Assembly: GCA_965209015.1 (NCBI GenBank)
Contig: OZ242367.1
Location: 2,728,001-2,792,000, forward strand
Length of the DNA stretch: 64,000 bases
Origin: Bin80 sp965209015
GTDB lineage: Bacteria > Bacteroidota > Rhodothermia > Rhodothermales > Bin80
Direction: 5' to 3'
In this document: positions 16,424-24,605 of the stretch, piece after piece
How the letters are laid out: every line of letters begins with the position of its first letter
Numbering within the stretch: position 1 is the first letter of the stretch
Translations under genes and position numbers: made by a program
Notes under the pieces: model-generated
Seen by the model: only the letters and a program-made list of their open reading frames with translations
Databases searched by the model: none
Told to the model about the DNA's origin: nothing

Positions 16424-17680
16424 ATGGCGAATCAATCCTTAGGACTTATTGGACTTAGCTATAAAGCTGCCCCGGTCGAAATTCGGGAGCAAGTAGTTCT
16501 CCTACCACAACAACAATTGAGTTTTTATGATGATGCTCGCACCTCTCTTGATGGTCTGGCAATATTGTCTACATGTAATCGCGTAGAATTCTATGGACAT
16601 GTAAATGACCGACCAGAGTGTGCGATGGATGCCTTGGGCTCCCTTTTAGATCGTTCCTTTGATTTAGGTCCTGCGCAGTCTTATCTTTATTATCGGCAGT
16701 CCAACGATGTATCACATCATCTTATGCGGGTAGCCTGTGGACTAGATTCGATGATCCTTGGCGAGTCTCAGATCCTTGGACAAGTACATGACAGCCTATT
16801 ATCCTCTGAATCCGCTTCCCTTGCCAGCGTAGAACTTCGTACCGTCTTCAAAGCTGCCGTCAAGGCAGGGAAACGCGCGCGTGCAGAAACAGCGCTGGGA
16901 AAATTCCCCGTCAGCATTGCTTCCGTTGCAATTGAACACATTCTACTCAAGGCTGGTCAACTCCAAAATCTGCATGTAGCTGTGATTGGTGCGGGAGAGA
17001 TGGGGAGTCTGGCGAGCAAAATCCTTCAAAAAAAAACCATTGCTCGGCTTACGTTTGTGAATCGCAACCATGAGCGTGCAAGAGCATTGGCAGTTGATGC
17101 TTGTGCACATGCGGTCCCGATTGAGGAATTACGAGATGCAGTTTCCCAAGCTGATGTTGTGATTAGCGCAACGGATGCCCCCCATATCATACTTAGCCCT
17201 GAACACATCGCTCACAGAAAGGACCGTCCACTCCTACTGGTTGATCTCGCAGTACCCCGAGATATTGATCCCTTCCTCGGTGAGCTTCCAAACGTAACAC
17301 TTCTGGACATTGATCACTTGAAAAACGATATTGTCCAATCAAAAGCTGCTCGACAGGCCGAAGTACCTCAGGTTGAAAAAATTATTGAAAAGGAACTGAG
17401 CTTACTTGAACAGCGTCTGACAACATTGAAAATTGAACCTGTAATCACCGATTTACGACACAAGGCAGAGTCCATCCGGCAAACAGAATTATCACGAACC
17501 CTTGAGATACTTGGACCATTAGATCCTCAGGTAGTTGCCAGGTTAGAAAACTTTTCAAGCAGTCTGGTCAAGAAGATTCTACATGAACCGACACTCAATT
17601 TACGCCAAGGTACCTCTGGACTGAATCCAGACACCGTTCGACATCTTTTTGGTTTGCAGGATTCTGCATTGAATAAATGA
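16424..17680 (+). CDS. hemA: Glutamyl-tRNA reductase
   Basis: Reduces glutamyl-tRNA(Glu) with NADPH to glutamate-1-semialdehyde, the committed step of the C5 tetrapyrrole pathway in the cytoplasm. The catalytic Cys is in LSTCNRVEFYG (Cys51). The signature GLDSMILGESQILGQV and the NADPH-binding motif VIGAGEMGSLASK (about residues 187-199) are intact, and the C-terminal dimerisation helices end with the heme-pathway typical NLRQGTSGLNPDTVRHLFGL. At 418 residues it is full length. It heads an eight-gene heme cluster, overlapping hemC by four bases. The preceding 62 bases are the only intergenic space that could carry the operon promoter. hemL, needed for the next step, is absent from the cluster. 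Confidence 0.97.
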   Translation: MANQSLGLIGLSYKAAPVEIREQVVLLPQQQLSFYDDARTSLDGLAILSTCNRVEFYGHVNDRPECAMDALGSLLDRSFDLGPAQSYLYYRQSNDVSHHLMRVACGLDSMILGESQILGQVHDSLLSSESASLASVELRTVFKAAVKAGKRARAETALGKFPVSIASVAIEHILLKAGQLQNLHVAVIGAGEMGSLASKILQKKTIARLTFVNRNHERARALAVDACAHAVPIEELRDAVSQADVVISATDAPHIILSPEHIAHRKDRPLLLVDLAVPRDIDPFLGELPNVTLLDIDHLKNDIVQSKAARQAEVPQVEKIIEKELSLLEQRLTTLKIEPVITDLRHKAESIRQTELSRTLEILGPLDPQVVARLENFSSSLVKKILHEPTLNLRQGTSGLNPDTVRHLFGLQDSALNK

Positions 17681-18582
17681 AGCGGCAATTACGAGCGGGT
17701 ACTCGCCGCTCGCGTCTGGCTCAAACTCAGACGAGTCTCGTGCTCCAACAGTTAAAGTTAGCGCATCCCCAGCTTGATATTCTGATGCTACCCATCTCTA
17801 CACTTGGGGATCAAACAAAAGGGCCGCTTCCAACTTCTAATTCAGGTGTCTTTACGAGTACACTGGAAACTGCGCTTCTCACCGGTGAGGTTGATTTTGC
17901 AGTCCACTCTTTAAAGGATCTTCCAATCAACCATCCTAAGGGGTTGACAATTGCTGCCATCCCTCAGCGAATCGCAGCGTCTGATGTTCTGGTTACTTCA
18001 TCCGGTCTAACATTGGAAGAATTGCCCAAAGGCACTGATGTCAGAACATCAAGCTTACGACGCGCGGCTCAACTTCTAAGAATTCGACCAGATCTTACCA
18101 TTGAACCTCTTCGTGGTAATGTTGATACCCGCACTCAGAAAATTCTGAGTGGAGAACTTCAAGCGTTAGTTTTGGCGGAGGCGGGAATGTTGAGACTCGG
18201 GATTCTCCAAAAGTACTTCCGGCGAATCCCCATGGAGTTAATGCTCCCTGCACCCGCCCAAGGGGCATTAGCAGTGGAGTGTCGTAAAGATGATCCGGTG
18301 ACCCTGAGCATACTAAAATCTATTGATTGCCCATCTACTCGAGCGACCACAACTGCAGAGCGTGCTTTTCTTGGAGCGATCGGAGGTGGATGTTCCATCC
18401 CGATCGGAGCCTATGCGGAACAGGTAGATCACGAGATCTACTTGCGTGCTGAGGTGCTCTCCTATGATGGTCGTCACCGTGTCTCCGTATCTGGAACAGG
18501 GCGGAATGCTCTGGATTTAGGATACCAACTAGCGGAACAGGCAAATCAGATGGGAGCCAAAGAGGTACTGGAACATGAATAG
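17677..18582 (+). CDS. hemC: Hydroxymethylbilane synthase (porphobilinogen deaminase)
   Basis: Polymerises four porphobilinogen molecules to hydroxymethylbilane. The Cys that carries the dipyrromethane cofactor is Cys239 in GGGCSIPIGAYA. Other family blocks are LRAGTRRSRLAQTQ at the N-terminus, DFAVHSLKDLP with the catalytic Asp, and RTSSLRRAAQL. The 301-residue length is normal. The start overlaps the hemA stop as ATGA and the 3' end overlaps hemD by eight bases, so translation is tightly coupled along the operon. Confidence 0.97.
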   Translation: MKRQLRAGTRRSRLAQTQTSLVLQQLKLAHPQLDILMLPISTLGDQTKGPLPTSNSGVFTSTLETALLTGEVDFAVHSLKDLPINHPKGLTIAAIPQRIAASDVLVTSSGLTLEELPKGTDVRTSSLRRAAQLLRIRPDLTIEPLRGNVDTRTQKILSGELQALVLAEAGMLRLGILQKYFRRIPMELMLPAPAQGALAVECRKDDPVTLSILKSIDCPSTRATTTAERAFLGAIGGGCSIPIGAYAEQVDHEIYLRAEVLSYDGRHRVSVSGTGRNALDLGYQLAEQANQMGAKEVLEHE

Positions 18583-19324
18583 TTTTCTTGCTGGCAAACG
18601 CATTGTAGTTACACGACCGTCAGAGCAGTCTGGCTCCATGCGAGAGATGCTTGAAACACGGGGTGCCACGGTTATAGAGTTTCCGACAATTCGGATTGAG
18701 CCCCCCTTGGATCCCCTACCACTACAGCAAGCACTGTCCAAATTGCACTCCTTCAATCAGATCATTTTTACCAGTGTTAACGGTGTTAATTTTTTTTGGA
18801 AATACTTTGATGGTCCTTGGCCCGATTCGCTACGTGTGGCTGCAATCGGACCTGCAACTGCGGCCGCGTTAACTACTCGTGGAATCAGGCCTGATTTTGT
18901 ACCTTCTGAATATGTCGCCGAGGCACTTGCAGGGGGATTGGGTGCTATTCAAAATCAGACGATTCTTCTTCCCCGCGCATCTGGGGCACGGCCTACTTTG
19001 GTAGAATTACTGCTGAGCGGTGGAGCCAAGGTTACTTCCGTGACGGCTTACGAAACGCATGTGAACCACCCTCCGGATACTGCGTACGCTGCCCTTGCAC
19101 AGGGTATAGATGCTGTCACCTTTACTAGTGGTTCTACCGTGACTGGGTTTAGAGCGGTTTCTCCTGATCCTGACATCCCCGTAACTGCTGCTTGTATTGG
19201 TCCTATTACTGCCAAGGTGGCATCCATGGCTGGATTCAAGGTCGGCATTGTAGCAAAAACATATACCATGAAAGGACTGATCACTGCCCTTGACAACTAC
19301 TTTGAACAACTTGCACAAACATAG
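18575..19324 (+). CDS. hemD: Uroporphyrinogen-III synthase
   Basis: Cyclises hydroxymethylbilane to uroporphyrinogen III with inversion of ring D. HemD is poorly conserved, but the start GKRIVVTRPSEQSGSM, the middle block IIFTSVNGVNFFW and the C-terminal block AVTFTSGSTVTGF, together with the position between hemC and hemB, identify it. Length 249 residues fits the single-domain form; there is no fused methyltransferase. The gene overlaps hemC by eight bases and hemB by up to 35. Confidence 0.93.
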   Translation: MNSFLAGKRIVVTRPSEQSGSMREMLETRGATVIEFPTIRIEPPLDPLPLQQALSKLHSFNQIIFTSVNGVNFFWKYFDGPWPDSLRVAAIGPATAAALTTRGIRPDFVPSEYVAEALAGGLGAIQNQTILLPRASGARPTLVELLLSGGAKVTSVTAYETHVNHPPDTAYAALAQGIDAVTFTSGSTVTGFRAVSPDPDIPVTAACIGPITAKVASMAGFKVGIVAKTYTMKGLITALDNYFEQLAQT

Positions 19325-20297
19325 ACGTCCCCGACGCCTGCGCGTCTCTGGTGCGATGCGGCGGATGGTACGTGAAACTAGGCTCTCGCCTGCCGATTTC
19401 ATCTATCCGATCTTTGTAACTTCATCCAATGAAGGTCCTATTGACGGGATGCCTGACGTATTGCGGGTTAATGTGGATGGTGCTGTACAAGCTGCCCAAG
19501 AAGCTGCATCAGTTGGGGTGAGCGGCATTCTACTTTTTGGGATTCCCGAGTCTAAGGATGATACGGGTAGCGAAGCGCTGTCCCCATCTGGTATCATTCC
19601 CAAGACGCTTCGCGCGATCAAAAAAGCTAATCTGGACTTGGTCACCATGACCGACATCTGCCTCTGCTCTTATACCTCTCACGGACATTGCGGAGTGATT
19701 GAGAATAGAGTGCTATCCAATGATTCTACACTGCCAAAATTGGCAGAAATGGCACAGATCCATGCGGATAGCGGTGCAGATGTCGTTGCACCGAGTGCGA
19801 TGATGGATCATCAGGTACGTTCTATTCGTGAAGCGCTGGATTCCAAGGGACATCAAGATGTTTCAATCCTCTCCTACAGTGCAAAGTATGCGTCTGCATT
19901 CTATGGTCCTTTTCGGAACGCGGCGGGAGGTGCTCCTCAATTTGGGGATCGGAAAGCATATCAAATGGATCCGAGCAACGCGTTTGAGGCCTTACGAGAG
20001 GTTGAATTGGATATTGCTGAGGGAGCAGATATGATCATGGTCAAGCCTGCCTGGGCTTACCTGGATATCATCCACCGAATCCATCACCACTGGCCAGAAA
20101 TTCCTTTATTTGCCTATAATGTGAGCGGTGAATACTCTATGGTGAAAGTTGCCGCATCGCAAGGAATCGTGGATGAATCCTCTGCAATTCTGGAGATTCT
20201 GGGTAGTATTCGTCGTGCTGGAGCCGCGCGCATCATTACATACCATGCCTTGGATGCTGCACGGCTTCTAAATGATCCTCGCATCCAATGGCAATAG
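19290..20297 (+). CDS. hemB: Delta-aminolevulinic acid dehydratase (porphobilinogen synthase)
   Basis: Condenses two 5-aminolevulinate molecules into porphobilinogen. The two Schiff-base lysines are visible in LSYSAKYASAFYGPFR and MIMVKPAWAYLD. The Cys triad in DICLCSYTSHGHCGV indicates the zinc-dependent type. No ATG lies upstream of the essential block RPRRLRVSGAMRRMVRETRL, so translation must start at one of three in-frame TTG codons (19290, 19302 or 19311) inside the 3' end of hemD. I keep 19290, giving 335 residues. The 3' end overlaps the next gene by ten bases. Confidence 0.95.
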   Translation: MTTTLNNLHKHRRPRRLRVSGAMRRMVRETRLSPADFIYPIFVTSSNEGPIDGMPDVLRVNVDGAVQAAQEAASVGVSGILLFGIPESKDDTGSEALSPSGIIPKTLRAIKKANLDLVTMTDICLCSYTSHGHCGVIENRVLSNDSTLPKLAEMAQIHADSGADVVAPSAMMDHQVRSIREALDSKGHQDVSILSYSAKYASAFYGPFRNAAGGAPQFGDRKAYQMDPSNAFEALREVELDIAEGADMIMVKPAWAYLDIIHRIHHHWPEIPLFAYNVSGEYSMVKVAASQGIVDESSAILEILGSIRRAGAARIITYHALDAARLLNDPRIQWQ

Positions 20298-21025
20298 ATC
20301 TTCAGGAGAATCGGAAGGTTGGGGTTGACCTTCGTGAGCGAGGGAAATCATCCGATGGGCGTACCATCTATCATAATGGACGCCTCTACATGCAGTTACT
20401 GGTCTATTCTGGTTTAGAAGAATCCTCACAAGCCTTCGCGGACTCCTTAGCAGAGACCGGATTCTGCGGTGCATTGTATTCAAGTCTCCATGATCCTGTG
20501 GGATTGGGATTACTGACAATTTCCGAGGATCCAAAATTTTTTGCCACGGAACTGCCAACTTACCTGAGGTCTAGTGCATTTTCCAAGTTAACCTGTCGCA
20601 CACGCTGGACTATGATCGGTCGCACCTATTCCATTGGATATGAAAATGATCTGATTGAAACGCTTCTGGAGCGCCCTCAAAGATATGTCTGTAACCCATC
20701 TTGGCCTTGGGCGATATGGTATCCTCTTCGACGTGCGGGTGAATTTGAGCATTTAAGTGCGGAAGAGCGCCGAACCATCCTCATGGAACATGGTGGGATT
20801 GGGCTCGCCTATGGGCGAAGTGATCATGCCCATGATATCCGCTTAGCTTGTCACGGGCTTGACCAAAACGATAATGATTTTGTTGTTGGACTACTCAGTA
20901 AGGAGTTACATCCTTTGTCCGCCATCGTTGAACGGATGCGGAAGACGCAGCAGACCTCACGCTATCTAAGTAGCCTTGGTCCCTTCTTCGTGGGGTACGC
21001 ACTTTGGCAATCATCACCCTCTTGA
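20288..21025 (+). CDS. chdC: Coproheme decarboxylase (HemQ/ChdC), chlorite-dismutase family
   Basis: A 245-residue chlorite-dismutase-family protein located inside the heme cluster. In this family ChdC removes two propionate carboxyls from coproheme to give heme b. The block AIWYPLRRAGEFEHLSAEE aligns in position with the Tyr-Pro motif that carries the catalytic Tyr in known ChdC enzymes, and RTILMEHGGIG holds the His region associated with heme binding. The C-terminal block MRKTQQTSRYLSSLGPFFVG is also family-like. Placement among hemB, hemE and ferrochelatase supports this role over chlorite detoxification. The residue assignments are from memory of the family and should be aligned. Confidence 0.85.
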   Translation: MAIDLQENRKVGVDLRERGKSSDGRTIYHNGRLYMQLLVYSGLEESSQAFADSLAETGFCGALYSSLHDPVGLGLLTISEDPKFFATELPTYLRSSAFSKLTCRTRWTMIGRTYSIGYENDLIETLLERPQRYVCNPSWPWAIWYPLRRAGEFEHLSAEERRTILMEHGGIGLAYGRSDHAHDIRLACHGLDQNDNDFVVGLLSKELHPLSAIVERMRKTQQTSRYLSSLGPFFVGYALWQSSPS

Positions 21026-21031
21026 TCTCCT

Positions 21032-22075
21032 ATGCCTCCTTCAAAGATGACCGGACGGCAACGACTGCTGGCTGCATGCCATGAAAAGCCAGTTGACTGT
21101 ACCCCCATCTGGATCATGCGGCAGGCTGGTCGTTATCTTCCTGAATACCGGGCTATTCGGCGTCAATCTTCTATGGAAGAGGCATTGGGTACCGCTACAA
21201 TTGCCGCCGAAATCACGCTCCTACCCTTGGAGTACTTTGAGTTGGATGCTGTCATAATTTTTTCAGATATTCTGCCTCCTCTGGTGGGAATGGGAATAGA
21301 ACTCCAATTTGTGCCAGATCATGGTCCCCGCATCAATAATCCCCTTCAAACGCCCAAAGCCATAGATATGCTTGGCGTTCCCCCCGCCGAAGAAACAATG
21401 GCGCCGACCCTGGATGCGATCAAAATTGTCCGCACTGAACTTCTTACACGCGACCTAGCACTGATTGGGTTTGCAGGTGCTCCATTCACATTGGCCAGCT
21501 ACGCAATTGAAGGGGGAAGCACGCGTACCTTCGCTCGTACAAAAGAATTTATGTATAGCGAACCTGCGGCATGGGACCGGCTCATGATCAAACTTTCAGG
21601 ATTGACCACTGATTATTTAAGTGCCCAAATCCGGGCTGGTGTAGACTGTGTACAGCTTTTTGATTCATGGGTTGGAGCACTCAGCCGATATGATTATGAG
21701 CGTTACGTCATGCCCTATAGTCATCAAATAATTTCAGCTATGGGAGATAAGGCCCCTCTGATTCATTTTAGCACTAATACTGGAGTCTATCTGGATGCGA
21801 TTGCGTCTGCCGGAGGGCATGTGATTGGGGTTGACTGGCGAACACCGTTGGATGAAGCACATAGGCTCACACACAAACCGGTCATGGGAAACTTGGACCC
21901 CTGTGCACTCCTTGCACCATGGCGCGAGCTTAGGCCCCATGTATCAGACATCATGGAACGGATGGGAGGACGCCCAGGGCATATTTTTAATCTCGGTCAT
22001 GGGATCCTACCCGAAACTCCAGTTGATAATGTGCGACGACTGGTAGACTATGTACACGGTTACCACCATGGTTGA
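21032..22075 (+). CDS. hemE: Uroporphyrinogen decarboxylase
   Basis: Decarboxylates the four acetate side chains of uroporphyrinogen III to coproporphyrinogen III. The N-terminal signature PIWIMRQAGRYLPEYR and the block GFAGAPFTLASYAIEGG identify it; the FDSWVGALS segment and the catalytic-site Asp in VIIFSDILPPL are present. Length 347 is normal. It begins six bases after chdC and overlaps the ferrochelatase gene by up to 26 bases. Its product is the branch point between the protoporphyrin and coproporphyrin routes. Confidence 0.97.
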   Translation: MPPSKMTGRQRLLAACHEKPVDCTPIWIMRQAGRYLPEYRAIRRQSSMEEALGTATIAAEITLLPLEYFELDAVIIFSDILPPLVGMGIELQFVPDHGPRINNPLQTPKAIDMLGVPPAEETMAPTLDAIKIVRTELLTRDLALIGFAGAPFTLASYAIEGGSTRTFARTKEFMYSEPAAWDRLMIKLSGLTTDYLSAQIRAGVDCVQLFDSWVGALSRYDYERYVMPYSHQIISAMGDKAPLIHFSTNTGVYLDAIASAGGHVIGVDWRTPLDEAHRLTHKPVMGNLDPCALLAPWRELRPHVSDIMERMGGRPGHIFNLGHGILPETPVDNVRRLVDYVHGYHHG

Positions 22076-23030
22076 TTCAGAACACCCGATCGGAATATTG
22101 TTCATGGCGTACGGCGGGCCGGATGGTCTTGAGGATATTCCCGGTTATCTCTCAGATATACGCGCCGGACGTACGACATCCAAGGCACTGGTTGAAGAAA
22201 TTACACGCAATTATAACCTGATTGGCGGGGCCTCTCCACTCTTGGAACTTACCGTTGAGACAACCAATGCCGTGATGGAACTCCTGAATCCTCCGGGAGA
22301 GATTGAACTCTTTAGTCCTTACCTCGGAATGCGTCACTGGGCTCCATGGATCGAAGAAACGGTCGGTCGTATGGTCAAGGATGAGATCTCTCGCTCCGTG
22401 AGTGTGGTACTTGCACCACAATTCAGTGGAATGAGTATCGCAAAATATCAAAAGAAGATTGACGCGGGTCTAAATTTTTATCATGGTCAGATTGACTTTG
22501 CCCATATTCGGAGCTATCATGATGACCCTGGGTTGATTGAAGCTTTTGCCAAACGAGTCCATATTGGACTTGAACGATTCCCGAAGGAAGAGCGCGACAA
22601 TGTTCATGTGATTTTTAGCGCTCATAGTCTACCCACTCGAATCGTAAAAGAAAATGATCCATACCCTACGCAATGTCATGAAACTGCCACTCTGGTTGCG
22701 GAAGCAGCAGGACTTTCCCCTGATCAGTGGTCTCGTTGTTACCAGTCTGAGGGACGAAGCCCCGAGCCATGGCTCGGACCCCAATTGGAAGATTATTTAG
22801 TTGAACTCGCAGATAAAGGGATTCAAAATGTGATTAGTATTCCCATAGGGTTTGTATCTGATCACGTTGAGGTGCTCTATGATATTGATATTGAAGCACA
22901 AGCAGTTGCAAGAGAGCAAAATATGCGATTAGAGCGTCCTCCCTCCCTCAACAGCGATCCACTCTATGTTGAAACGCTAGCAAGACTGATCCGCATCCAG
23001 GCTCAGGATGCCGGCTGGCTGGTTGCATGA
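22068..23030 (+). CDS. cpfC: Ferrochelatase (coproporphyrin ferrochelatase type by context)
   Basis: Inserts ferrous iron into the porphyrin. The catalytic His is in VIFSAHSLPTRIV and the block PIGILFMAYGGPD opens the protein. I prefer the ATG at 22068 (MVDSEHPIG), which overlaps hemE by eight bases; an ATG at 22050 would add six residues. Length is about 320. Because chdC is in the same operon and no protoporphyrin-specific marker was seen, the natural substrate is inferred to be coproporphyrin III rather than protoporphyrin IX. The gene overlaps the oxidase gene by four bases. Confidence 0.92.
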   Translation: MVDSEHPIGILFMAYGGPDGLEDIPGYLSDIRAGRTTSKALVEEITRNYNLIGGASPLLELTVETTNAVMELLNPPGEIELFSPYLGMRHWAPWIEETVGRMVKDEISRSVSVVLAPQFSGMSIAKYQKKIDAGLNFYHGQIDFAHIRSYHDDPGLIEAFAKRVHIGLERFPKEERDNVHVIFSAHSLPTRIVKENDPYPTQCHETATLVAEAAGLSPDQWSRCYQSEGRSPEPWLGPQLEDYLVELADKGIQNVISIPIGFVSDHVEVLYDIDIEAQAVAREQNMRLERPPSLNSDPLYVETLARLIRIQAQDAGWLVA

Positions 23031-24379
23031 GCCGCGTCATCATTATTGGAGGTGGCATCACGGGTTTAAGTGCTGCTTGGACCCTCAGACAGACTCCGAA
23101 TCCGCCCGAGATCCTACTCCTGGAGCAGAGTGATCGGTTAGGTGGGTCCATTCAAACCGAACATTTTGATGGATTCATGATGGAGCATGGGCCAGATGTG
23201 TTCCTGACTCGGAAGCCGGAGGCAGTCCAACTGTGTAGATCTTTGGGGCTTCACCCTCAGCAAACGAATGAAGAACAGTGCGGTGTCTATCTGCGTCGTG
23301 GAAACCAACTCTATCCAATGCCTGCGGGGATGAGCGGGATGGTTCCCACTCGAATATGGCCACTGATCAGTACCCCCCTCCTGAGCTTCTTGGGAAAGCT
23401 ACGAGTGCTGGCAGAACTGGTGGTTCCCCAAAAAACAGATGAGGAGGATGAGTCTATTGCTGGCTTTTTCATCAGACGGTTTGGTCAAGAAGCTTTCTCA
23501 AACATCATTGAACCACTTCTTGGCGGGGTTGCCGGGATCCAGACGGATCAACTCAGTCTCAGAGCACTCATGCCGCAATTGAGAAAACTTGAATCCAACT
23601 ATGGAAGTATTCTACTTGGGGTTAATCAGATCTCATCCAGCGAGTCCAGCTCTTCACTTCAAAGCCTTCCCAATGGATTATCCTCTCTGATTGCTGCCCT
23701 GGAGGCTAAGAATAAAAACAGTATCCGCCTCAAACAAAAGATAACCGCTATCACGAAAACTGATATAGGTTGGAGCATAAGTCTGAACGAGGGATCTCCG
23801 CTCTCATCTACCTACCTAATTCTGGCAGTGTCTGCGTGGAATGCAGCAAAAGTGGTGAGTTCCTTTGATCCTGAACTTGCAGAATTACTCCACAGTATTT
23901 CCTACCGATCTGGAACCATGGTTCATCTGGCCTACCATCAGACTCATGTTCCCAGACCACTCAACGGATACGGCCATTTAGTGGCATCAAGTGAGTCCGA
24001 CTCTGTTGCCGCGTGTACTTGGAGTGCAGTCAAGTTGGCTGGACGCGCACCCTCTGATCATCAGCTATTCAGACTGTATTTTCGAGGTACTGAGTTCTCG
24101 GATTCGACCATCCTTAAAAAAGCAACCAACGAGATGAATCAGGCGCTGGGGATTACGGCAAGCCCCCTATTCACCAGAATTCATCGTTCTCAGGGAGGAA
24201 TTCCTCAGTACACATTAGGGCATACCGATCGGATTGAAAAAATTCGTGAGAAAATGGCTGCGCATTCTGGCCTCTTTCTCGCAGGGAATTACATCGATGG
24301 AATCGGCATTCCAGATTGTATCCGAAGTGGAACCCATGCAGCTAATCAGGTCCTCCACCTGCATAAGGAGTTAATCTGA
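23027..24379 (+). CDS. cgoX: HemY-type oxygen-dependent porphyrinogen oxidase (CgoX by context)
   Basis: FAD-dependent oxidase of 450 residues, the last gene of the heme cluster. The FAD-binding motif VIIIGGGITGLSAAWTL begins at residue 3, and the C-terminal FAD block FLAGNYIDGIGIPDCIRSG is intact. This HemY type oxidises coproporphyrinogen III to coproporphyrin III in the coproporphyrin route and can also act on protoporphyrinogen IX. With chdC in the operon, the former is the likely reaction. It overlaps the ferrochelatase gene by four bases. The convergent giant surface gene ends 226 bases downstream; I saw no clear terminator hairpin in that gap. Confidence 0.93.
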   Translation: MSRVIIIGGGITGLSAAWTLRQTPNPPEILLLEQSDRLGGSIQTEHFDGFMMEHGPDVFLTRKPEAVQLCRSLGLHPQQTNEEQCGVYLRRGNQLYPMPAGMSGMVPTRIWPLISTPLLSFLGKLRVLAELVVPQKTDEEDESIAGFFIRRFGQEAFSNIIEPLLGGVAGIQTDQLSLRALMPQLRKLESNYGSILLGVNQISSSESSSSLQSLPNGLSSLIAALEAKNKNSIRLKQKITAITKTDIGWSISLNEGSPLSSTYLILAVSAWNAAKVVSSFDPELAELLHSISYRSGTMVHLAYHQTHVPRPLNGYGHLVASSESDSVAACTWSAVKLAGRAPSDHQLFRLYFRGTEFSDSTILKKATNEMNQALGITASPLFTRIHRSQGGIPQYTLGHTDRIEKIREKMAAHSGLFLAGNYIDGIGIPDCIRSGTHAANQVLHLHKELI

Positions 24380-24605
24380 ACAAAATGATTCTAAAACATC
24401 AACCCACACAAGTTTGGAGAACCTATTTAAGCAGTACTTTGTCGAAGTGATGATGTAATTATTTCGGAGGATTGGGTCACCGCCAATGGCTCTGAATCGA
24501 GTGATCCACTTTTCTTAGGCAAATCACCATCTTTTTTCTCATCCCAAGTTGGTGGTTCTTTGCGAATTTATATAATGTGCATCTGAACAAGTGATCTGAT
24601 CTGGT

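Noticed and set aside
20288..21025. True chlorite dismutase
   Set aside because: The gene is embedded in a heme biosynthesis operon, which fits coproheme decarboxylase; no perchlorate or chlorate genes are present.
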